The translations under genes were made by a program, and so were the position numbers. Under the pieces are notes generated by a model, which worked only from the letters and a program-made list of their open reading frames with translations, was not told the DNA's origin and did no database searches. A stretch of 64,000 nucleotides of DNA from the NCBI GenBank assembly GCA_036015235.1, contig CP107926.1, forward strand, positions 434,001 to 498,000. The letters are read 5' to 3'. Numbering within the stretch: the stretch's first letter is position 1; every line of letters begins with the position of its first letter. Shown in pieces: positions 51,289-60,627 of the stretch. The DNA comes from Streptomyces sp. NBC_00433 (lineage in GTDB: Bacteria; Actinomycetota; Actinomycetes; Streptomycetales; Streptomycetaceae).

Positions 51289-53343
51289 TCAGCCGGCCGG
51301 CTGGAAGGTCCAGAGCAGGTTGGGGCTGTCCTGCCACGCCCACTGCTTGCACACCGAACCGGAGGGGACCGATCCGCCGCCGTCGAGTACGAGGCCGGTG
51401 GCGCGGTTGGCGATCGAGTAGCGGCCCGTGCCCCGGTCGGTGATCTGCCACTGCTGGTTGGGGCCGCCGGTCCAGGCGGACTGGCGGGCCGGGTCGCCGG
51501 GGGTGGTGGTGCCGCCGCCGTCCGCCGCCATCCCGTTGGCGCGGTTGACCAGCCGGTGGTAGCCGGTGCCCAGGTCGATCACCTGCCACTGGAGGTTGGG
51601 GCTGTCGACGGGCGTCCACTGCTTGATGTTCGCGCCGGCGGCGACATTGCCGCCGCTGTCCAGGGCCAGCCCGTCCGTGACGTTGACCAGCCGGAAGTAC
51701 GCGGCCGGGTTGAAGGCCACCTTCAGCGAGACGATCGCGTCGTTGTTGCCGGTCTGCCGCAGGTCGGGGGCGTCCGCGGTGAAAGTCCACGCCGTGCCGG
51801 TGAAGTTGTCGCCGGAATAGCCCGTGACCTGGTAACCGCTGGGCACCCGTAGCGAGGAGATGAGGGCCGGCCCGGTGCCCGCGGCGGTCAGCTGGGCGGC
51901 GGTGTAGCCGCCCAGCGCAAGGACGGCGTGGCCGCCCGCGTAACCGGTGTCCTGGAAGACCGTCGTGCTCGATGTGGTGGCGGGCACTCCGGTGACCGCG
52001 ACGCACACCACGGAGTCACCGGCGTTGGGCGCCGTCGTCGGCACGGTGACGGTGATCTGCCCGCCGCTGACCGTGTACGGCAGCGACGCCGACGGGTTGT
52101 TCATCAGGTAGACGCGGCTGACGGTGTTGGTGAGCGCCGGGATCTGCAGCCTGCCGTCGGCCGGCCAGCTGAAGACGTGCGCGAAGAGCGTGCCGTCCTT
52201 CTTCGTGACCCTGCCCCAGGAGGGATCGGTGGCGTAGGGGCTGGCGGTGGTCCCGTGGACGCTGTCCCCGTACGTCGCCATCCAGGAGGCGAGTCCCTGG
52301 AGGATGGTCACCGAGCCGGGGGTGACGCTGCCGTCGCCCTTGGGGCCGATGTTGAGCAGGTAGTTGCCGTCCCGCGAGACGACGGTGACCAGTTCGCGGA
52401 CGATGTCCGTGACGGACCGGTAGGAGTTCTCCGACCCCGAGTTGTAGCCCCAGGCGCCGTTCATGGTGGCGCAGGTCTCCCAGGGCCTGGACAGCGGCGC
52501 CGAGGGCACGGTCTGCTCCGGGCACATGAAGTCGCCCAGGCCGAGGTTGCGCTTGACCCGCTCGTTGACGACGAGGCCGGGCTTGCGGGCGATCAGCCAG
52601 TTGTAGAGGTCGAGGCCGTCGGCGCGCAGCCACCAGTCGTTCAGGGTGGGGCCGGCGGGTTCGCCGAACCAGTCGCCGTCGAACCACAGGACCGCCGGGT
52701 CGTAGCGGTCGAGCAATTCCTGGAGTTGGGCCTTCATGTCGGCGATGTAGCTGCTGCGGGCGCTCAGCGAGGACATGGCGGTGAGCCCGCCTCGGTCGGT
52801 CTGCGAGGGGTGGTTCCAGTCCAGGATCGAGTAGTAGAGCCCGAACTTGACGCCCCGCGCCTCGCATTCGGTCTTGAGCGAGGCCAGCAGGTCGCCCTGG
52901 TAGGCGGTGTAGTCGTGCAGGTTGTACGACTTGGCGCCGGTGGTGTCGGTGAAGCCGGAGACGTTGGAGTCCCACATGGCGAAGCCCTCGTGGTGCTTGG
53001 CGGTGATCACGAGGTATTTCATGCCGGCGTTCGCGGCCAGTGAGGCGATGGTGGCGGCGTTGAAGGACGTCGGGTTGAAGTCCGCGGACACCTGGCTCTG
53101 GTAGTTCGCCTTGGTCCAGTTCTCGTTGGTGAAGGCCCACTCGCCGTGGCCGAGGTAGGAGTAGGACCCGAAGTGGATGAACATGCCGAACCGGGCCTGG
53201 TACCACCAGTCCATCTTCGCGGGGACGGTGTAGGCCTCGGCGGGGGCGGCCCCCAGGAACTGCGGCAGCCCGAAGGCCACGGTGCCGCCGGCCAGTGCGG
53301 CGGCTTTGATGAGGGACCGTCGGCTCAAGGGGGCAGCGGACAC
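51289..53343 (-). CDS. Tat-exported GH29 alpha-L-fucosidase with crystallin-like and ricin-type lectin domains
   Basis: A 684-residue secreted enzyme. Signal: SRRSLIK Tat motif at 7-13 and AEA cleavage area near 38. The GH29 barrel (about 45-400) has RFGMFIHFGSYSY, ITAKHHEGFAMWDS and the nucleophile region LWFDGDW (Asp222 likely). A beta-gamma crystallin-like module (about 480-555) and a ricin B-type trefoil lectin (about 558-684, QW repeats) follow, helping it cling to glycans. It cleaves fucose from plant or host polymers. The first helix and family length fit; a single gene. Confidence 0.93.
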   Translation of the reverse strand: MSAAPLSRRSLIKAAALAGGTVAFGLPQFLGAAPAEAYTVPAKMDWWYQARFGMFIHFGSYSYLGHGEWAFTNENWTKANYQSQVSADFNPTSFNAATIASLAANAGMKYLVITAKHHEGFAMWDSNVSGFTDTTGAKSYNLHDYTAYQGDLLASLKTECEARGVKFGLYYSILDWNHPSQTDRGGLTAMSSLSARSSYIADMKAQLQELLDRYDPAVLWFDGDWFGEPAGPTLNDWWLRADGLDLYNWLIARKPGLVVNERVKRNLGLGDFMCPEQTVPSAPLSRPWETCATMNGAWGYNSGSENSYRSVTDIVRELVTVVSRDGNYLLNIGPKGDGSVTPGSVTILQGLASWMATYGDSVHGTTASPYATDPSWGRVTKKDGTLFAHVFSWPADGRLQIPALTNTVSRVYLMNNPSASLPYTVSGGQITVTVPTTAPNAGDSVVCVAVTGVPATTSSTTVFQDTGYAGGHAVLALGGYTAAQLTAAGTGPALISSLRVPSGYQVTGYSGDNFTGTAWTFTADAPDLRQTGNNDAIVSLKVAFNPAAYFRLVNVTDGLALDSGGNVAAGANIKQWTPVDSPNLQWQVIDLGTGYHRLVNRANGMAADGGGTTTPGDPARQSAWTGGPNQQWQITDRGTGRYSIANRATGLVLDGGGSVPSGSVCKQWAWQDSPNLLWTFQPAG

Positions 53344-53770
53344 GGGGCGACTCCTGCGGTGTGGGGGGTGGGCGGGACGGTGGGGGGCCCGGCCCGTGAG
53401 CGCCGTGGACGCGCTGGGGCCCGGACTCGACAGTCAAGCGCGTACATCGGATGAATTTATAGAGGAGGGCGCGAACGGTGTCCATAGCCGCGGCAAGGAT
53501 GCGAGGTATTCCGGGTGCCCGCGGGGCGTGCTCCGATCTTTGCTCGACTTAGAGATCGGGTCTCTCGTGGGGTTTCGACGGGCGGACCGCTCCTGCGGGG
53601 CGCGCGTGGCGCCAGGTCGCGGGCGGGTCGGGGTCGCGGCGCGGTGAGCTCCCGGCTGGCAGAGCCCGCCCTCTCGGGTGACGGTGGGCAGGGGGACTGA
53701 TTCGCGGCCGGCGTGCCGCCCAGGGCGGCACGCGCTCATCGGCCGCACCGGCTTCCTGGAAGGAACGGTC
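53344..53770. other. 427-base gap between the fucosidase and DUF2255 genes
   Basis: No gene was seen. It contains the upstream region of the fucosidase, with a TATAAA element (minus strand, about 53456), and a ten-bp-arm hairpin GCGTGCCGCC/GGCGGCACGC (53711-53733) 37 bases before the DUF2255 start. The hairpin could be a leader stem. Confidence 0.4.
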
Positions 53771-54142
53771 ATGGCGAACTGGCACGGCGGGGATCTGGAG
53801 AAGATCGGCACGGCGCAGGAGCTGACCCTGCGGTCGGAACGGACGGACGGCACCCTGCGCGATCCGGTGACGATGTGGGTGGTCCGCACCGGCGACGACC
53901 TCTACGTCCGCTCGGTCAAAGGGACCGAAGGCCCGTGGTACCGCGGCACGCAGTCGCACCACCAGGGCCGCGTCGAAGCGGGCGGCGTACGCCAGGACGT
54001 CGCCTTCCGCGAGGCCGAGCCCGGCGAGTACGCCGACGTCGACGCCGCCTACCGCGAGAAGTACGGGCGCTTCACCGACATCGTCGAGAACGTCCTGACC
54101 GGCCCCGCCCGTACGTCCACGCTCCGGCTGGAACCGCGCTGA
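53771..54142 (+). CDS. DUF2255-family protein
   Basis: A 123-residue protein. It opens MANWHGGDLEKIGTAQELTL and contains TMWVVRTGDDLYVRSV, GPWYRG and SHHQGRVEAGG, which resemble the split beta-barrel fold of DUF2255 proteins that may bind a flavin or nucleotide. AAGGAA precedes the ATG. Monocistronic. Its function is unknown. Confidence 0.8.
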   Translation: MANWHGGDLEKIGTAQELTLRSERTDGTLRDPVTMWVVRTGDDLYVRSVKGTEGPWYRGTQSHHQGRVEAGGVRQDVAFREAEPGEYADVDAAYREKYGRFTDIVENVLTGPARTSTLRLEPR

Positions 54143-54263
54143 ACGGCCCCCGGGCACGCGCGCGTCGCGAGCCCTGGCCGGTGTCCCGGCTTCGGGTCCG
54201 CGCCCAGGACGGCGCCGCCCGGCTTGGGGCCGGCCGCCGCCGGGCGTTACGCCGCCGCTGCCG

Positions 54264-55193
54264 TCAGCGGCTGAGGCGCTCGACGGCAGCGGCGGCGGCG
54301 CTTCGCGCCTGCTCGGCCCGGTCCACCGCGCCCTCGGCCGTCCGCCGGGCGGCCTCGGCGTCCTGAGTACGCGTCTCGGCCTCGGCGTGGGCCTCGCGGG
54401 CCTGCCGCAACCGGTCCTCGGCTTCGGCGACGGCCTGGCGCGCCTGCTGCCCGCGTTCTTTCGCCTCGGCCGATGCCGCGTCGGCGGAAGCGGCGTCCCT
54501 GCGGGCCTCCCGCAGGGCGGTTTCGGCGGCCTCCGCCGCTTTGCGGGCCTCGGCAAGCCGGCGCTGCCGTTCGCGGCGCCGCTCGGCGAGTTCGTCGCGG
54601 CGGTCCGCGCGGGGCCGCTCCCGCTCGGGTGGCGCGGCCCCAGGGGGCGCGCTCGGCGCGGTGGCAGGAGTCAGGCCGGTGGGCGGGGTGAGGGCGCCGC
54701 TCAGGCGGCCGCGCGCCCACTGCCGGGCCGATTCGGGGTCGGCGGTGGCGGCACGCAGCGTGGCCTCGACCTCCCGCTGGACGGCGTCGCTCAGCCGGTG
54801 GCCGGCCTCCTGGGCCAGTCCTGCCGCCTGCCCGGCCAGCTCGGAGATGATCCGCCACTGCCGGGCGTTGAGCTCGCGCATCTGCGAGCTGTCCATCTCG
54901 TGGTGGGCGCGGCGCAGCGCCTCACCCAGCTGGAGGAACTGCCGTGCTTCCTCGGGCCGCCGGCGGACCAGCAGATTGCAGGCCCAGGCCGACAGGCTCG
55001 GTTTGCGCAGGCCGCGGATCGCGCGGGCGGTGTCCCGGTCCCCGGCGGCCTTCGCGGCGGCGGCCCGCTCGTCACGGCGTGCGGTGAATTCGCCGGGGGC
55101 GCCGGTGTAGAGGTCCTCGCAGACCGCTTCCAGGTCCGGACCCGCACCGGACCGGCCCGCGCCCCGCCCCGCGGACTTGCTACGTGCGGGCAT
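54264..55193 (-). CDS. Hypothetical protein with a long coiled-coil tail
   Basis: A 309-residue protein. The N-terminal half (to about 165) is helical with AWACNLLVRRRPEEARQFLQ and ALRRAHHEMDSSQMRELNAR, a pattern known to me only from uncharacterised actinobacterial proteins. The C-terminal half (about 190-309) is Ala/Glu/Arg-rich with heptads typical of coiled coil. It is soluble. No function can be given. It follows the VOC gene by 51 bases and may be cotranscribed with it. Confidence 0.7.
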   Translation of the reverse strand: MPARSKSAGRGAGRSGAGPDLEAVCEDLYTGAPGEFTARRDERAAAAKAAGDRDTARAIRGLRKPSLSAWACNLLVRRRPEEARQFLQLGEALRRAHHEMDSSQMRELNARQWRIISELAGQAAGLAQEAGHRLSDAVQREVEATLRAATADPESARQWARGRLSGALTPPTGLTPATAPSAPPGAAPPERERPRADRRDELAERRRERQRRLAEARKAAEAAETALREARRDAASADAASAEAKERGQQARQAVAEAEDRLRQAREAHAEAETRTQDAEAARRTAEGAVDRAEQARSAAAAAVERLSR

Positions 55194-55244
55194 GTCCGCC
55201 TCCGGCGGCTCGGCGTCCGTTCGGGCAGCCGCTCAGGCGTCCCG

Positions 55245-55862
55245 TCAGGTGGGCAGTTCCGTGCCGGCCTGCTCGCTCGCCATGTAGCGCGCGTACCAGT
55301 CCGGCCAGTCCGGGTCCTCCGCGCCGGTGCGGGCCTCGTGCTCGCCGTGCGCCGCCGCGGCCCGGCGCATCGCGCTCGCCAGGTCGTCGGCCGAGGCGAA
55401 CTCGGTGGTGGTGGCGTCCAACCGGCCGGGGAGCCGGGTGGTGATCTCCTGCAGGATCCAGCCGTTGCCGTCGGGGTCGCTGAACGAAAGGAACGAGCCG
55501 TAGCTGTTCCGCCCCGGGTCAGCCCCGGGCACTCGGGCGTCCGTCCCACCGTGGTGGAAGACGCCGGTGGCGTCGTGGAAGACGTCGCTCGGGTCGGCGC
55601 CCAGCCGCTTCAGCTCGCCGTGGGCGGCTTCGATGTCGTCCACGACGAGTTGCAGGCCCTCCGCCGAGCCCGGCTCCTGGGTCGTGACCGACGTGCCGAA
55701 GATGACCGACGCCGGTGAGCCCGGCGGGGTCAGCTGCACGACCCGGAAGTTCTCGTCCGGGGCGATGTCGGCGTCGAGGCGCCAGCCCAGGGCTGTGTAG
55801 AAGTTCTTGGCGCGGTCCACGTCGGACACCGGCACCACGACGACTTCGAGTTTCATGTCCAT
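55245..55862 (-). CDS. VOC-family protein (glyoxalase-like)
   Basis: A 205-residue protein. One VOC module is seen at residues 1-145: KLEVVVVPVSDVDRAKNFYT, VDDIEAAHGELKRLGAD and FLSFSDPDGNGWILQEI. The extra C-terminal helix (about 155-200, with DPDWPDWYARYMASEQAG) is found in a distinct group of actinobacterial VOC proteins. It may be a lyase or a binding protein. It is divergent from the small membrane protein at 56063. Confidence 0.85.
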   Translation of the reverse strand: MDMKLEVVVVPVSDVDRAKNFYTALGWRLDADIAPDENFRVVQLTPPGSPASVIFGTSVTTQEPGSAEGLQLVVDDIEAAHGELKRLGADPSDVFHDATGVFHHGGTDARVPGADPGRNSYGSFLSFSDPDGNGWILQEITTRLPGRLDATTTEFASADDLASAMRRAAAAHGEHEARTGAEDPDWPDWYARYMASEQAGTELPT

Positions 55863-56062
55863 GGTTCACACCTCCCGCGGTCCTTTCCCACCCTAGGCAG
55901 GCCCCGGGCAGGGCGCATGCGGGGCGGCCGCCCGCCCCGCCGCCACCGGGACCGCCTGTCGTGCGAAGTGCCCGCCCCGGTGGGACGCTTGCGGTGTACC
56001 CGGGCCGGCCCAGCACGCCGCCCGGCTCGGCAGGATCCGCGCTTACGGCAGCCGGGAGGGCC

Positions 56063-56545
56063 ATGAGCTACGTGACACACCCGCTCCTTTGCGGAGCCGC
56101 GGCCGGAGCCGCAGGGACGACCGCGCTGAACATCGTCAGCTACGCCGACATAGCGCTGCGGGGCAGGCCCGCGAGCAGCACGCCCGAGGTGACCCTGCGC
56201 AAACTCGCGGCGAAACTGCACGTGAGGATCCCCGGCGAGGGCCAGACCCTGGAGAACCGGGTCGCGGGCCTCGCCCCGTTGACCGGCTTCGCGTCGGGCC
56301 TCGCGATGGGAGCGGTGCTTGGCCTGGCAAGGAGCGCCGGCTGGCGCCCGTCCAAGGCCCCCGAATACGCCGTGGCGGCGATCGGGGCGCTGATCGGCAC
56401 GAACGGGCCGATGACCGTCCTGGGCGTGACCGACCCGCGCACCTGGTCGGCGTCCGACTGGGTCTCCGACATCATCCCCCACCTGGCCTATGCGCTGGTC
56501 ACGACCGCGGTGCTCGACCGGATGTACGCGGCGGCCTCCGGCTGA
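56063..56545 (+). CDS. Small conserved membrane protein
   Basis: A 160-residue protein with about three or four hydrophobic segments: HPLLCGAAAGAAGTTALNIV, APLTGFASGLAMGAVLGLAR and IIPHLAYALVTTAVL. A basic soluble loop (RKLAAKLHVRIPGEG) separates the first two. Such proteins are common in actinomycetes with no known role. GGGAGGG lies just before the ATG. Confidence 0.75.
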   Translation: MSYVTHPLLCGAAAGAAGTTALNIVSYADIALRGRPASSTPEVTLRKLAAKLHVRIPGEGQTLENRVAGLAPLTGFASGLAMGAVLGLARSAGWRPSKAPEYAVAAIGALIGTNGPMTVLGVTDPRTWSASDWVSDIIPHLAYALVTTAVLDRMYAAASG

Positions 56546-56642
56546 CAGGTGGCCGACGATGCCGCCTGAGCAGGCGGTGCCGAAACAACGTGGCCGATGC
56601 ACCCGCCCGTCCGGCGGCGACCCGGGTCACTATGATGAACGC

Positions 56643-56939
56643 ATGTTCGATTCCTTTCCTCCTCCCGCCCGCTCGCGCCACGAGGAGGTCCCCACCGACT
56701 GGCCCTTCCTCCTGGCGCGGGCCGACCCGCCGGTGGACGGCGACCTGTGTTCGACCAGAAGGCGCGACGTGGTCGTGGCCACCCGCGACGGCGGCTGGGA
56801 GGAGGCCGTGGTGTGGGCCTGGACATGGAATGACAACGGCCGCCCCGTGCGGTGGCGCTGCCAGGTCGAACTCGGCGGCCACATCAGCTGGTACGCCCAC
56901 GACAGCCGCCTGATCCGTCCGCAGGACGCGGGCCGCTGA
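56643..56939 (+). CDS. Small conserved hypothetical protein
   Basis: A 98-residue protein: MFDSFPPPARSRHEEVPTDW at the start, then a compact Trp-rich beta domain (GGWEEAVVWAWTWN, RPVRWRCQVELGG, ISWYAHDSRLIRP). A TATGAT -10 element ends six bases before the ATG, so the message is probably leaderless. No function can be assigned. Confidence 0.65.
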   Translation: MFDSFPPPARSRHEEVPTDWPFLLARADPPVDGDLCSTRRRDVVVATRDGGWEEAVVWAWTWNDNGRPVRWRCQVELGGHISWYAHDSRLIRPQDAGR

Positions 56940-56997
56940 GGGCCGGGCTTCGCGCCGTGGCGACGCGTCCCGTCGACCGGCTGCCGCCGGGGCCTGC

Positions 56998-57318
56998 TCA
57001 GCCGTGCTCCCTGCCCGGCAGGGGCGCGCCGTCCAGGAAGGCGCGATAGGCGCGGGCGGCGTCCGGCTCGACCTCGGGCGGGCAGGGGCCGTAGCGGGTG
57101 TCGGTCCGGTCCCGCTTCGGGCCGGAGACCCAGAATTCCTCCCGGGTCCCGACGTCGTGGAAGTTCGCGTCGGAGAGCCCCGCGGCCCGGCGCAGGGTCC
57201 GGCCGTGGAAGTAGGCGGTGCTCCAGGTCTTCGAGAAGTCCACCCACCCGATCCAGGACGGCCCGCGGTCGGTGTCGTAACCCGTCTTCAGCTGCACGAA
57301 CATGATCCGTCGAGGCAT
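56998..57318 (-). CDS. Small conserved hypothetical protein
   Basis: A 106-residue protein: MPRRIMFVQLKTGYDTDRGP, then WIGWVDFSKTWSTAYFHGRT and NFHDVGTREEFWVSGPKRD. The WSTAYFHGRTL and GPKRDRTDTRY segments recall a family of uncharacterised actinobacterial proteins. No enzyme motif is seen. Convergent with the gene at 56643. Confidence 0.7.
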   Translation of the reverse strand: MPRRIMFVQLKTGYDTDRGPSWIGWVDFSKTWSTAYFHGRTLRRAAGLSDANFHDVGTREEFWVSGPKRDRTDTRYGPCPPEVEPDAARAYRAFLDGAPLPGREHG

Positions 57319-57410
57319 GCGGCCCACAGTCCCAGGGACTCGCACGGACCGCATCCGCTTTCCCGACAGGCCCTGCCGCTCGGGCGCTTGCGGCCGCCGC
57401 GGGCGCGCCG

Positions 57411-58370
57411 TCACGCGATGTCGTCGGGCGCGAGGTCCGGGCGGAGGCGGTGCCAGGACGGGTGGCGGAGGAGGCCTGCGCGGGTCCAGGTCGTATAGCT
57501 GACCTCGCCGACGAGGCGCGGCAGCGCCCACCTGGCGTGCGCGACCCGGGGTGCCGGACGGAACGGGCTGCGGCTGACCTCCGCGACGGCCAGGAGGGCG
57601 GCGAGGTCGGTTCTCTCCCGGTCGCTCCACCCTGTGCCGACGTTGCCGATGTACCGCAGGTCCCCGTCCTCGTACCGGCCGAGCAGGAGGGCCCCGGGCA
57701 GCCCGGCGAGCCGGCCCTGGCCCGGGAGCCAGCCGCCGACGATCGCGTCCAACGTCCGCACGTTGCGGATCTTGATCCAGGACCGGGACCGCACTCCGGC
57801 CTCGTACCGGGATCCGGTCAGCTTGCACACGATGCCCTCCAGACCGGCGGCGCGGGTGCGTTCGAGCGCCTGCGCGCCGTGCCCGACCAGGGCGCCGGGC
57901 ACCGACCAGGCGGGTCCGTCCAGCCCGAGCGAGACGAGTGCCTCGCGCCGCTCGGTCCACGGGCGCCCGGTCAGGTCCTCGGCGGCCAGGAAGGTGGCGT
58001 CGAAGAGCACGAGGTGGGCCGGCACGGCCGGTGCGAGCTGGGCCGCTCTGGCCGGTGATCCTGCGAGCCCCATGCGGGACTGCAGGCGTTCGAAGTCCGG
58101 GCGCCCGTTCTCGTCGTACGCGACGATCTCGCCGTCCAGTACGGCAGGGACGCCGCCGAGCGCCTCTCCCAGGCCGCGCAGGTCCGGGTAGGCCGCGGTG
58201 ATGTCCAGGCCGGCGCGGGACCGCAGCAGGACCGAGCCGTCACCGGGCAGGTAGACGGTGGCGCGCTGGCCGTCGTGCTTGGCCTCCACCGCCCAGCGGT
58301 CCTCGACTCCGGGAGCGGGCAGGGACCCGGCGGTGGCGAGCATGGGAGGGATCTCGGGAAGCGCGGCCAT
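57411..58370 (-). CDS. ligC: ATP-dependent DNA ligase (LigC-type)
   Basis: A 319-residue ligase. The adenylated Lys31 is in motif I KHDGQR, with motif III LDGEIVAYDENG, motif IV EGIVCKL and motif V SWIKIRN all present; an OB-fold region follows (about 215-319). It joins nicked DNA, with a part in end-joining or base-excision repair (family knowledge). No Ku or polymerase neighbour is seen. The ATG at 58370 gives the family N-terminus; upstream ATGs would reach into the divergent MarR gene. Confidence 0.88.
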   Translation of the reverse strand: MAALPEIPPMLATAGSLPAPGVEDRWAVEAKHDGQRATVYLPGDGSVLLRSRAGLDITAAYPDLRGLGEALGGVPAVLDGEIVAYDENGRPDFERLQSRMGLAGSPARAAQLAPAVPAHLVLFDATFLAAEDLTGRPWTERREALVSLGLDGPAWSVPGALVGHGAQALERTRAAGLEGIVCKLTGSRYEAGVRSRSWIKIRNVRTLDAIVGGWLPGQGRLAGLPGALLLGRYEDGDLRYIGNVGTGWSDRERTDLAALLAVAEVSRSPFRPAPRVAHARWALPRLVGEVSYTTWTRAGLLRHPSWHRLRPDLAPDDIA

Positions 58371-58470
58371 GGGCGGACCGTCGCCGCTCCGGCGGGTGGC
58401 CACACCTGGCCGACGGGTACTTCCCCCGTTCGGAGCAGGAAGCGGCCGGGACCGGCCGGACCCCGGATTC

Positions 58471-58500
58471 ACTAAGGCAGGTTGATAAAGTAGCCTTAGT
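58471..58500. promoter_or_regulatory. MarR-type operator over the marR promoter
   Basis: Eight-bp perfect arms ACTAAGGC/GCCTTAGT with a 14-base A/T-rich centre (GTTGATAAAGTA), ending two bases before the MarR ATG and 101 bases before the DNA ligase start. Confidence 0.6.
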
Positions 58501-58502
58501 AT

Positions 58503-58943
58503 ATGAACGGTGACCCGAGCCCCGACGCCGTCGCCGCGGCCCTGCTGACAGGCATCAGCGTGCTGGTGCGGCGGGTGCGCCAAGTGCCCCCCGGCGGCGG
58601 TCTGACGATGCCCGAGCGGGCCGCGCTGTCCCTCCTTGACCGCTCGGGACCCACCACCTCCTCCGCTCTGGCCCGCCAGGCGCAGATCACCGCGCAGGCC
58701 ATGGGGGCGACGCTCGGCACCCTGCGGGACAGCGGCCTGGTCGAGCGCCGCAGGGACCCGGACGACGGCAGGCGCGTGGTCCTGACCGTGACCGACGCAG
58801 GGCGGCAGGCGCTGAGGGACAAGCGCAACGCGCGGGCCGAACTCGTCGCACGCGCCCTGACCGGCGGCGCCTTCACCCCGGCCGAGCTGGAGCAGCTCGC
58901 GGCGGCCGCACCGCTGCTTGAGCGCCTGGCACAGAGCATCTGA
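58503..58943 (+). CDS. MarR-family transcriptional regulator
   Basis: A 146-residue winged-helix regulator with the recognition region QITAQAMGATLGTLRDSGLV and the wing RRRDPDDGRRVVLTVTD. The operator-like repeat at 58471-58500 overlaps its start, fitting autoregulation. Its likely former target, an MFS exporter, lies directly downstream as a fragment. The divergent DNA ligase may be an unrelated neighbour. Confidence 0.9.
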   Translation: MNGDPSPDAVAAALLTGISVLVRRVRQVPPGGGLTMPERAALSLLDRSGPTTSSALARQAQITAQAMGATLGTLRDSGLVERRRDPDDGRRVVLTVTDAGRQALRDKRNARAELVARALTGGAFTPAELEQLAAAAPLLERLAQSI

Positions 58944-58954
58944 CGCCGACGGGC

Positions 58955-59095
58955 TGCCGATTCCGCCTGCGGGCCTTCACCTTCGCCAACCTGGCGGGCC
59001 TGGCCATCTCGATCGGCCGCGGCGGGACGCAGTTCGTGCTGATCATCTGGCTGCCGCTGCACGGCTACGCCTACGGCGACACACCGCTGGGGGCC
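58955..59095 (+). pseudogene. Fragment of a DHA2 MFS exporter
   Basis: A single frame without start reads CRFRLRAFTFANLAGLAISI, then GRGGTQFVLIIWLPLHGYAY and GDTPLGAG, matching helices in the middle of 14-helix DHA2 exporters. Only about 47 of 500 residues remain. The 306-base interval 58944-59249 holds nothing else. Confidence 0.75.
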
Positions 59096-59249
59096 GGCCA
59101 AGGCCCCGGCACCGCGGGAGGCCGCCACCGGTGCCTCCCTCGTACGGCCGGACACGCCGACCGGCGGCTGAGGCCGCCGCACCGCCCGGCCCGGCGGTGC
59201 GGCGTACATCCGCAGACATCCGCAGAGACCCACCGGAGGAACACCCGCC

Positions 59250-59822
59250 ATGACACTGCTCGGCCGACTCCTGAACAACCGCAGGGCAGGCGAGACCCAC
59301 ACCGCGTGGCGGCTGCCCAACCTCCAGGGCCCCGAGATGCTGGCCCTGACCAGCCGCAGCTTCGGCGACGGCGGTGCCATACCGCGCGAGCACTGCGCGA
59401 GGGCCGTCGGCGGCGCCGACCTTTCACCCCACCTGGCCTGGACGGCGCCGCCGCCCGGCACCGCGCAACTCCTCCTGGTCGTCGAGGACATCGATGTCCC
59501 CATGGCCAGGCCCGCCGTGCACTGCCTCGCCCTGGTCGACCCGGCGTCCGGCCACCTCGACCCCGGCGCGCTGAACGCGCGGCAGCCCGCCGCAGGTGTA
59601 CGCGTGCTCCGTTCCACGATCGGACGCGGCTACCACGGTCCCGCGCCCATCAAGGGCCACGGGCCGCACCGCTACGCCTTCCAGCTCTTCGCCCTCTCGG
59701 CCCCCGTCGACAGCTCCCCCGCCGCGCCGGCGGCGGACCGGGCACGGCCGCGCGCCCTGCTGCCCGCCGTCACCGCCGCCGTCCTCGACCGCGGGCGGCT
59801 GACCGGCGTCTTCGAACGCTGA
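59250..59822 (+). CDS. YbhB/YbcL-type PEBP family protein
   Basis: A 190-residue phosphatidylethanolamine-binding-like protein. The two ligand-site signatures are VVEDIDVPMARPAVHCLALV and GYHGPAPIKGHGPHRYAFQL, with the conserved His residues. GGAGGAAC lies before the ATG. Members bind small anions or lipids and sometimes inhibit proteases; the ligand here is unknown. It is convergent with the DHFR-like gene (31 bases between stops). Confidence 0.9.
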   Translation: MTLLGRLLNNRRAGETHTAWRLPNLQGPEMLALTSRSFGDGGAIPREHCARAVGGADLSPHLAWTAPPPGTAQLLLVVEDIDVPMARPAVHCLALVDPASGHLDPGALNARQPAAGVRVLRSTIGRGYHGPAPIKGHGPHRYAFQLFALSAPVDSSPAAPAADRARPRALLPAVTAAVLDRGRLTGVFER

Positions 59823-59853
59823 CGCCGGTCAGGGGTCAGGGCGGCGGGCGGCG

Positions 59854-60468
59854 TCAGAGGACGTCGTAGGTCAGATGGGTCGCGGTCGACGTCGGGACCA
59901 CGCGTCGCCGCACCAGCGTGCGCGGGCTCCCGCCGGTGAAGAGCGGTGTCCCCGCGCCCAGCACGACGGGCGCGAGGTGCAGTGTCAGTACGTCGACCAG
60001 CCCGGCGTGGAGCGCCGAGCCGACCGTGGCGCCGCCGCCCATGAGGACGACGTCGAGGTCCTTGCCACTGCTGGACGAGGCCGCTTCCGCGCGTTCGCGG
60101 GCGGCGGCGACGGCGTCGGGCAGACCGGTGGTGACGAAGGCCCAGTCGAGGTCGGTGAGCCGCACCGACTCCGGCCGATCGCTCGTCACGACGACGAAGG
60201 CGGGCTTGCCGACCTCGCGGGCGCCGTAACCGGTCTCGTCGTCCCAGCCGTTCGGCCCGTCGACCACGTCGAAGAGCCGGCGGCCGAGGACGACGGCGCC
60301 CGAGCGGGCGGTCGCCTCGCGCAGCACCCGGCGGTCGTCGGGGTCCTCGGAGAAGGCCCAGGTGTGCAGGGCCCCGCCGCCGGTGCCCAGCCCGCTGTCC
60401 GGGCCGGCCCCGGGACCGGTGACGAAGCCGTCGAGGGAGACCGAGATGTCAGCGATGATGCGAGTCAT
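59854..60468 (-). CDS. Dihydrofolate reductase-fold protein (RibD C-terminal domain type)
   Basis: A 204-residue protein with MTRIIADISVSLDGFVTGP at the start, GAVVLGRRLFDVVDG, and the GGGATVGSALHAGLVDVLTL segment, all typical of stand-alone RibD-C/DHFR-like reductases. It is probably an NADPH-dependent reductase of unknown substrate. The ATG is 160 bases from the divergent ARMT1-like gene. Confidence 0.88.
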   Translation of the reverse strand: MTRIIADISVSLDGFVTGPGAGPDSGLGTGGGALHTWAFSEDPDDRRVLREATARSGAVVLGRRLFDVVDGPNGWDDETGYGAREVGKPAFVVVTSDRPESVRLTDLDWAFVTTGLPDAVAAARERAEAASSSSGKDLDVVLMGGGATVGSALHAGLVDVLTLHLAPVVLGAGTPLFTGGSPRTLVRRRVVPTSTATHLTYDVL

Positions 60469-60627
60469 GAAGGGCAGACCCGATTCCCGCCCGAAACTCA
60501 TCGCTCGCCCGGGAGGCGTGCGCGCTCCGGCGCTGTGACCGCATAGGTTCTTCGTGAAGCAGGCCGCGCCTGACGGGCCCTCGGCCCCATCGGCCACCGG
60601 CCAGGTGCGGCAGGACGGAGGAATCCG

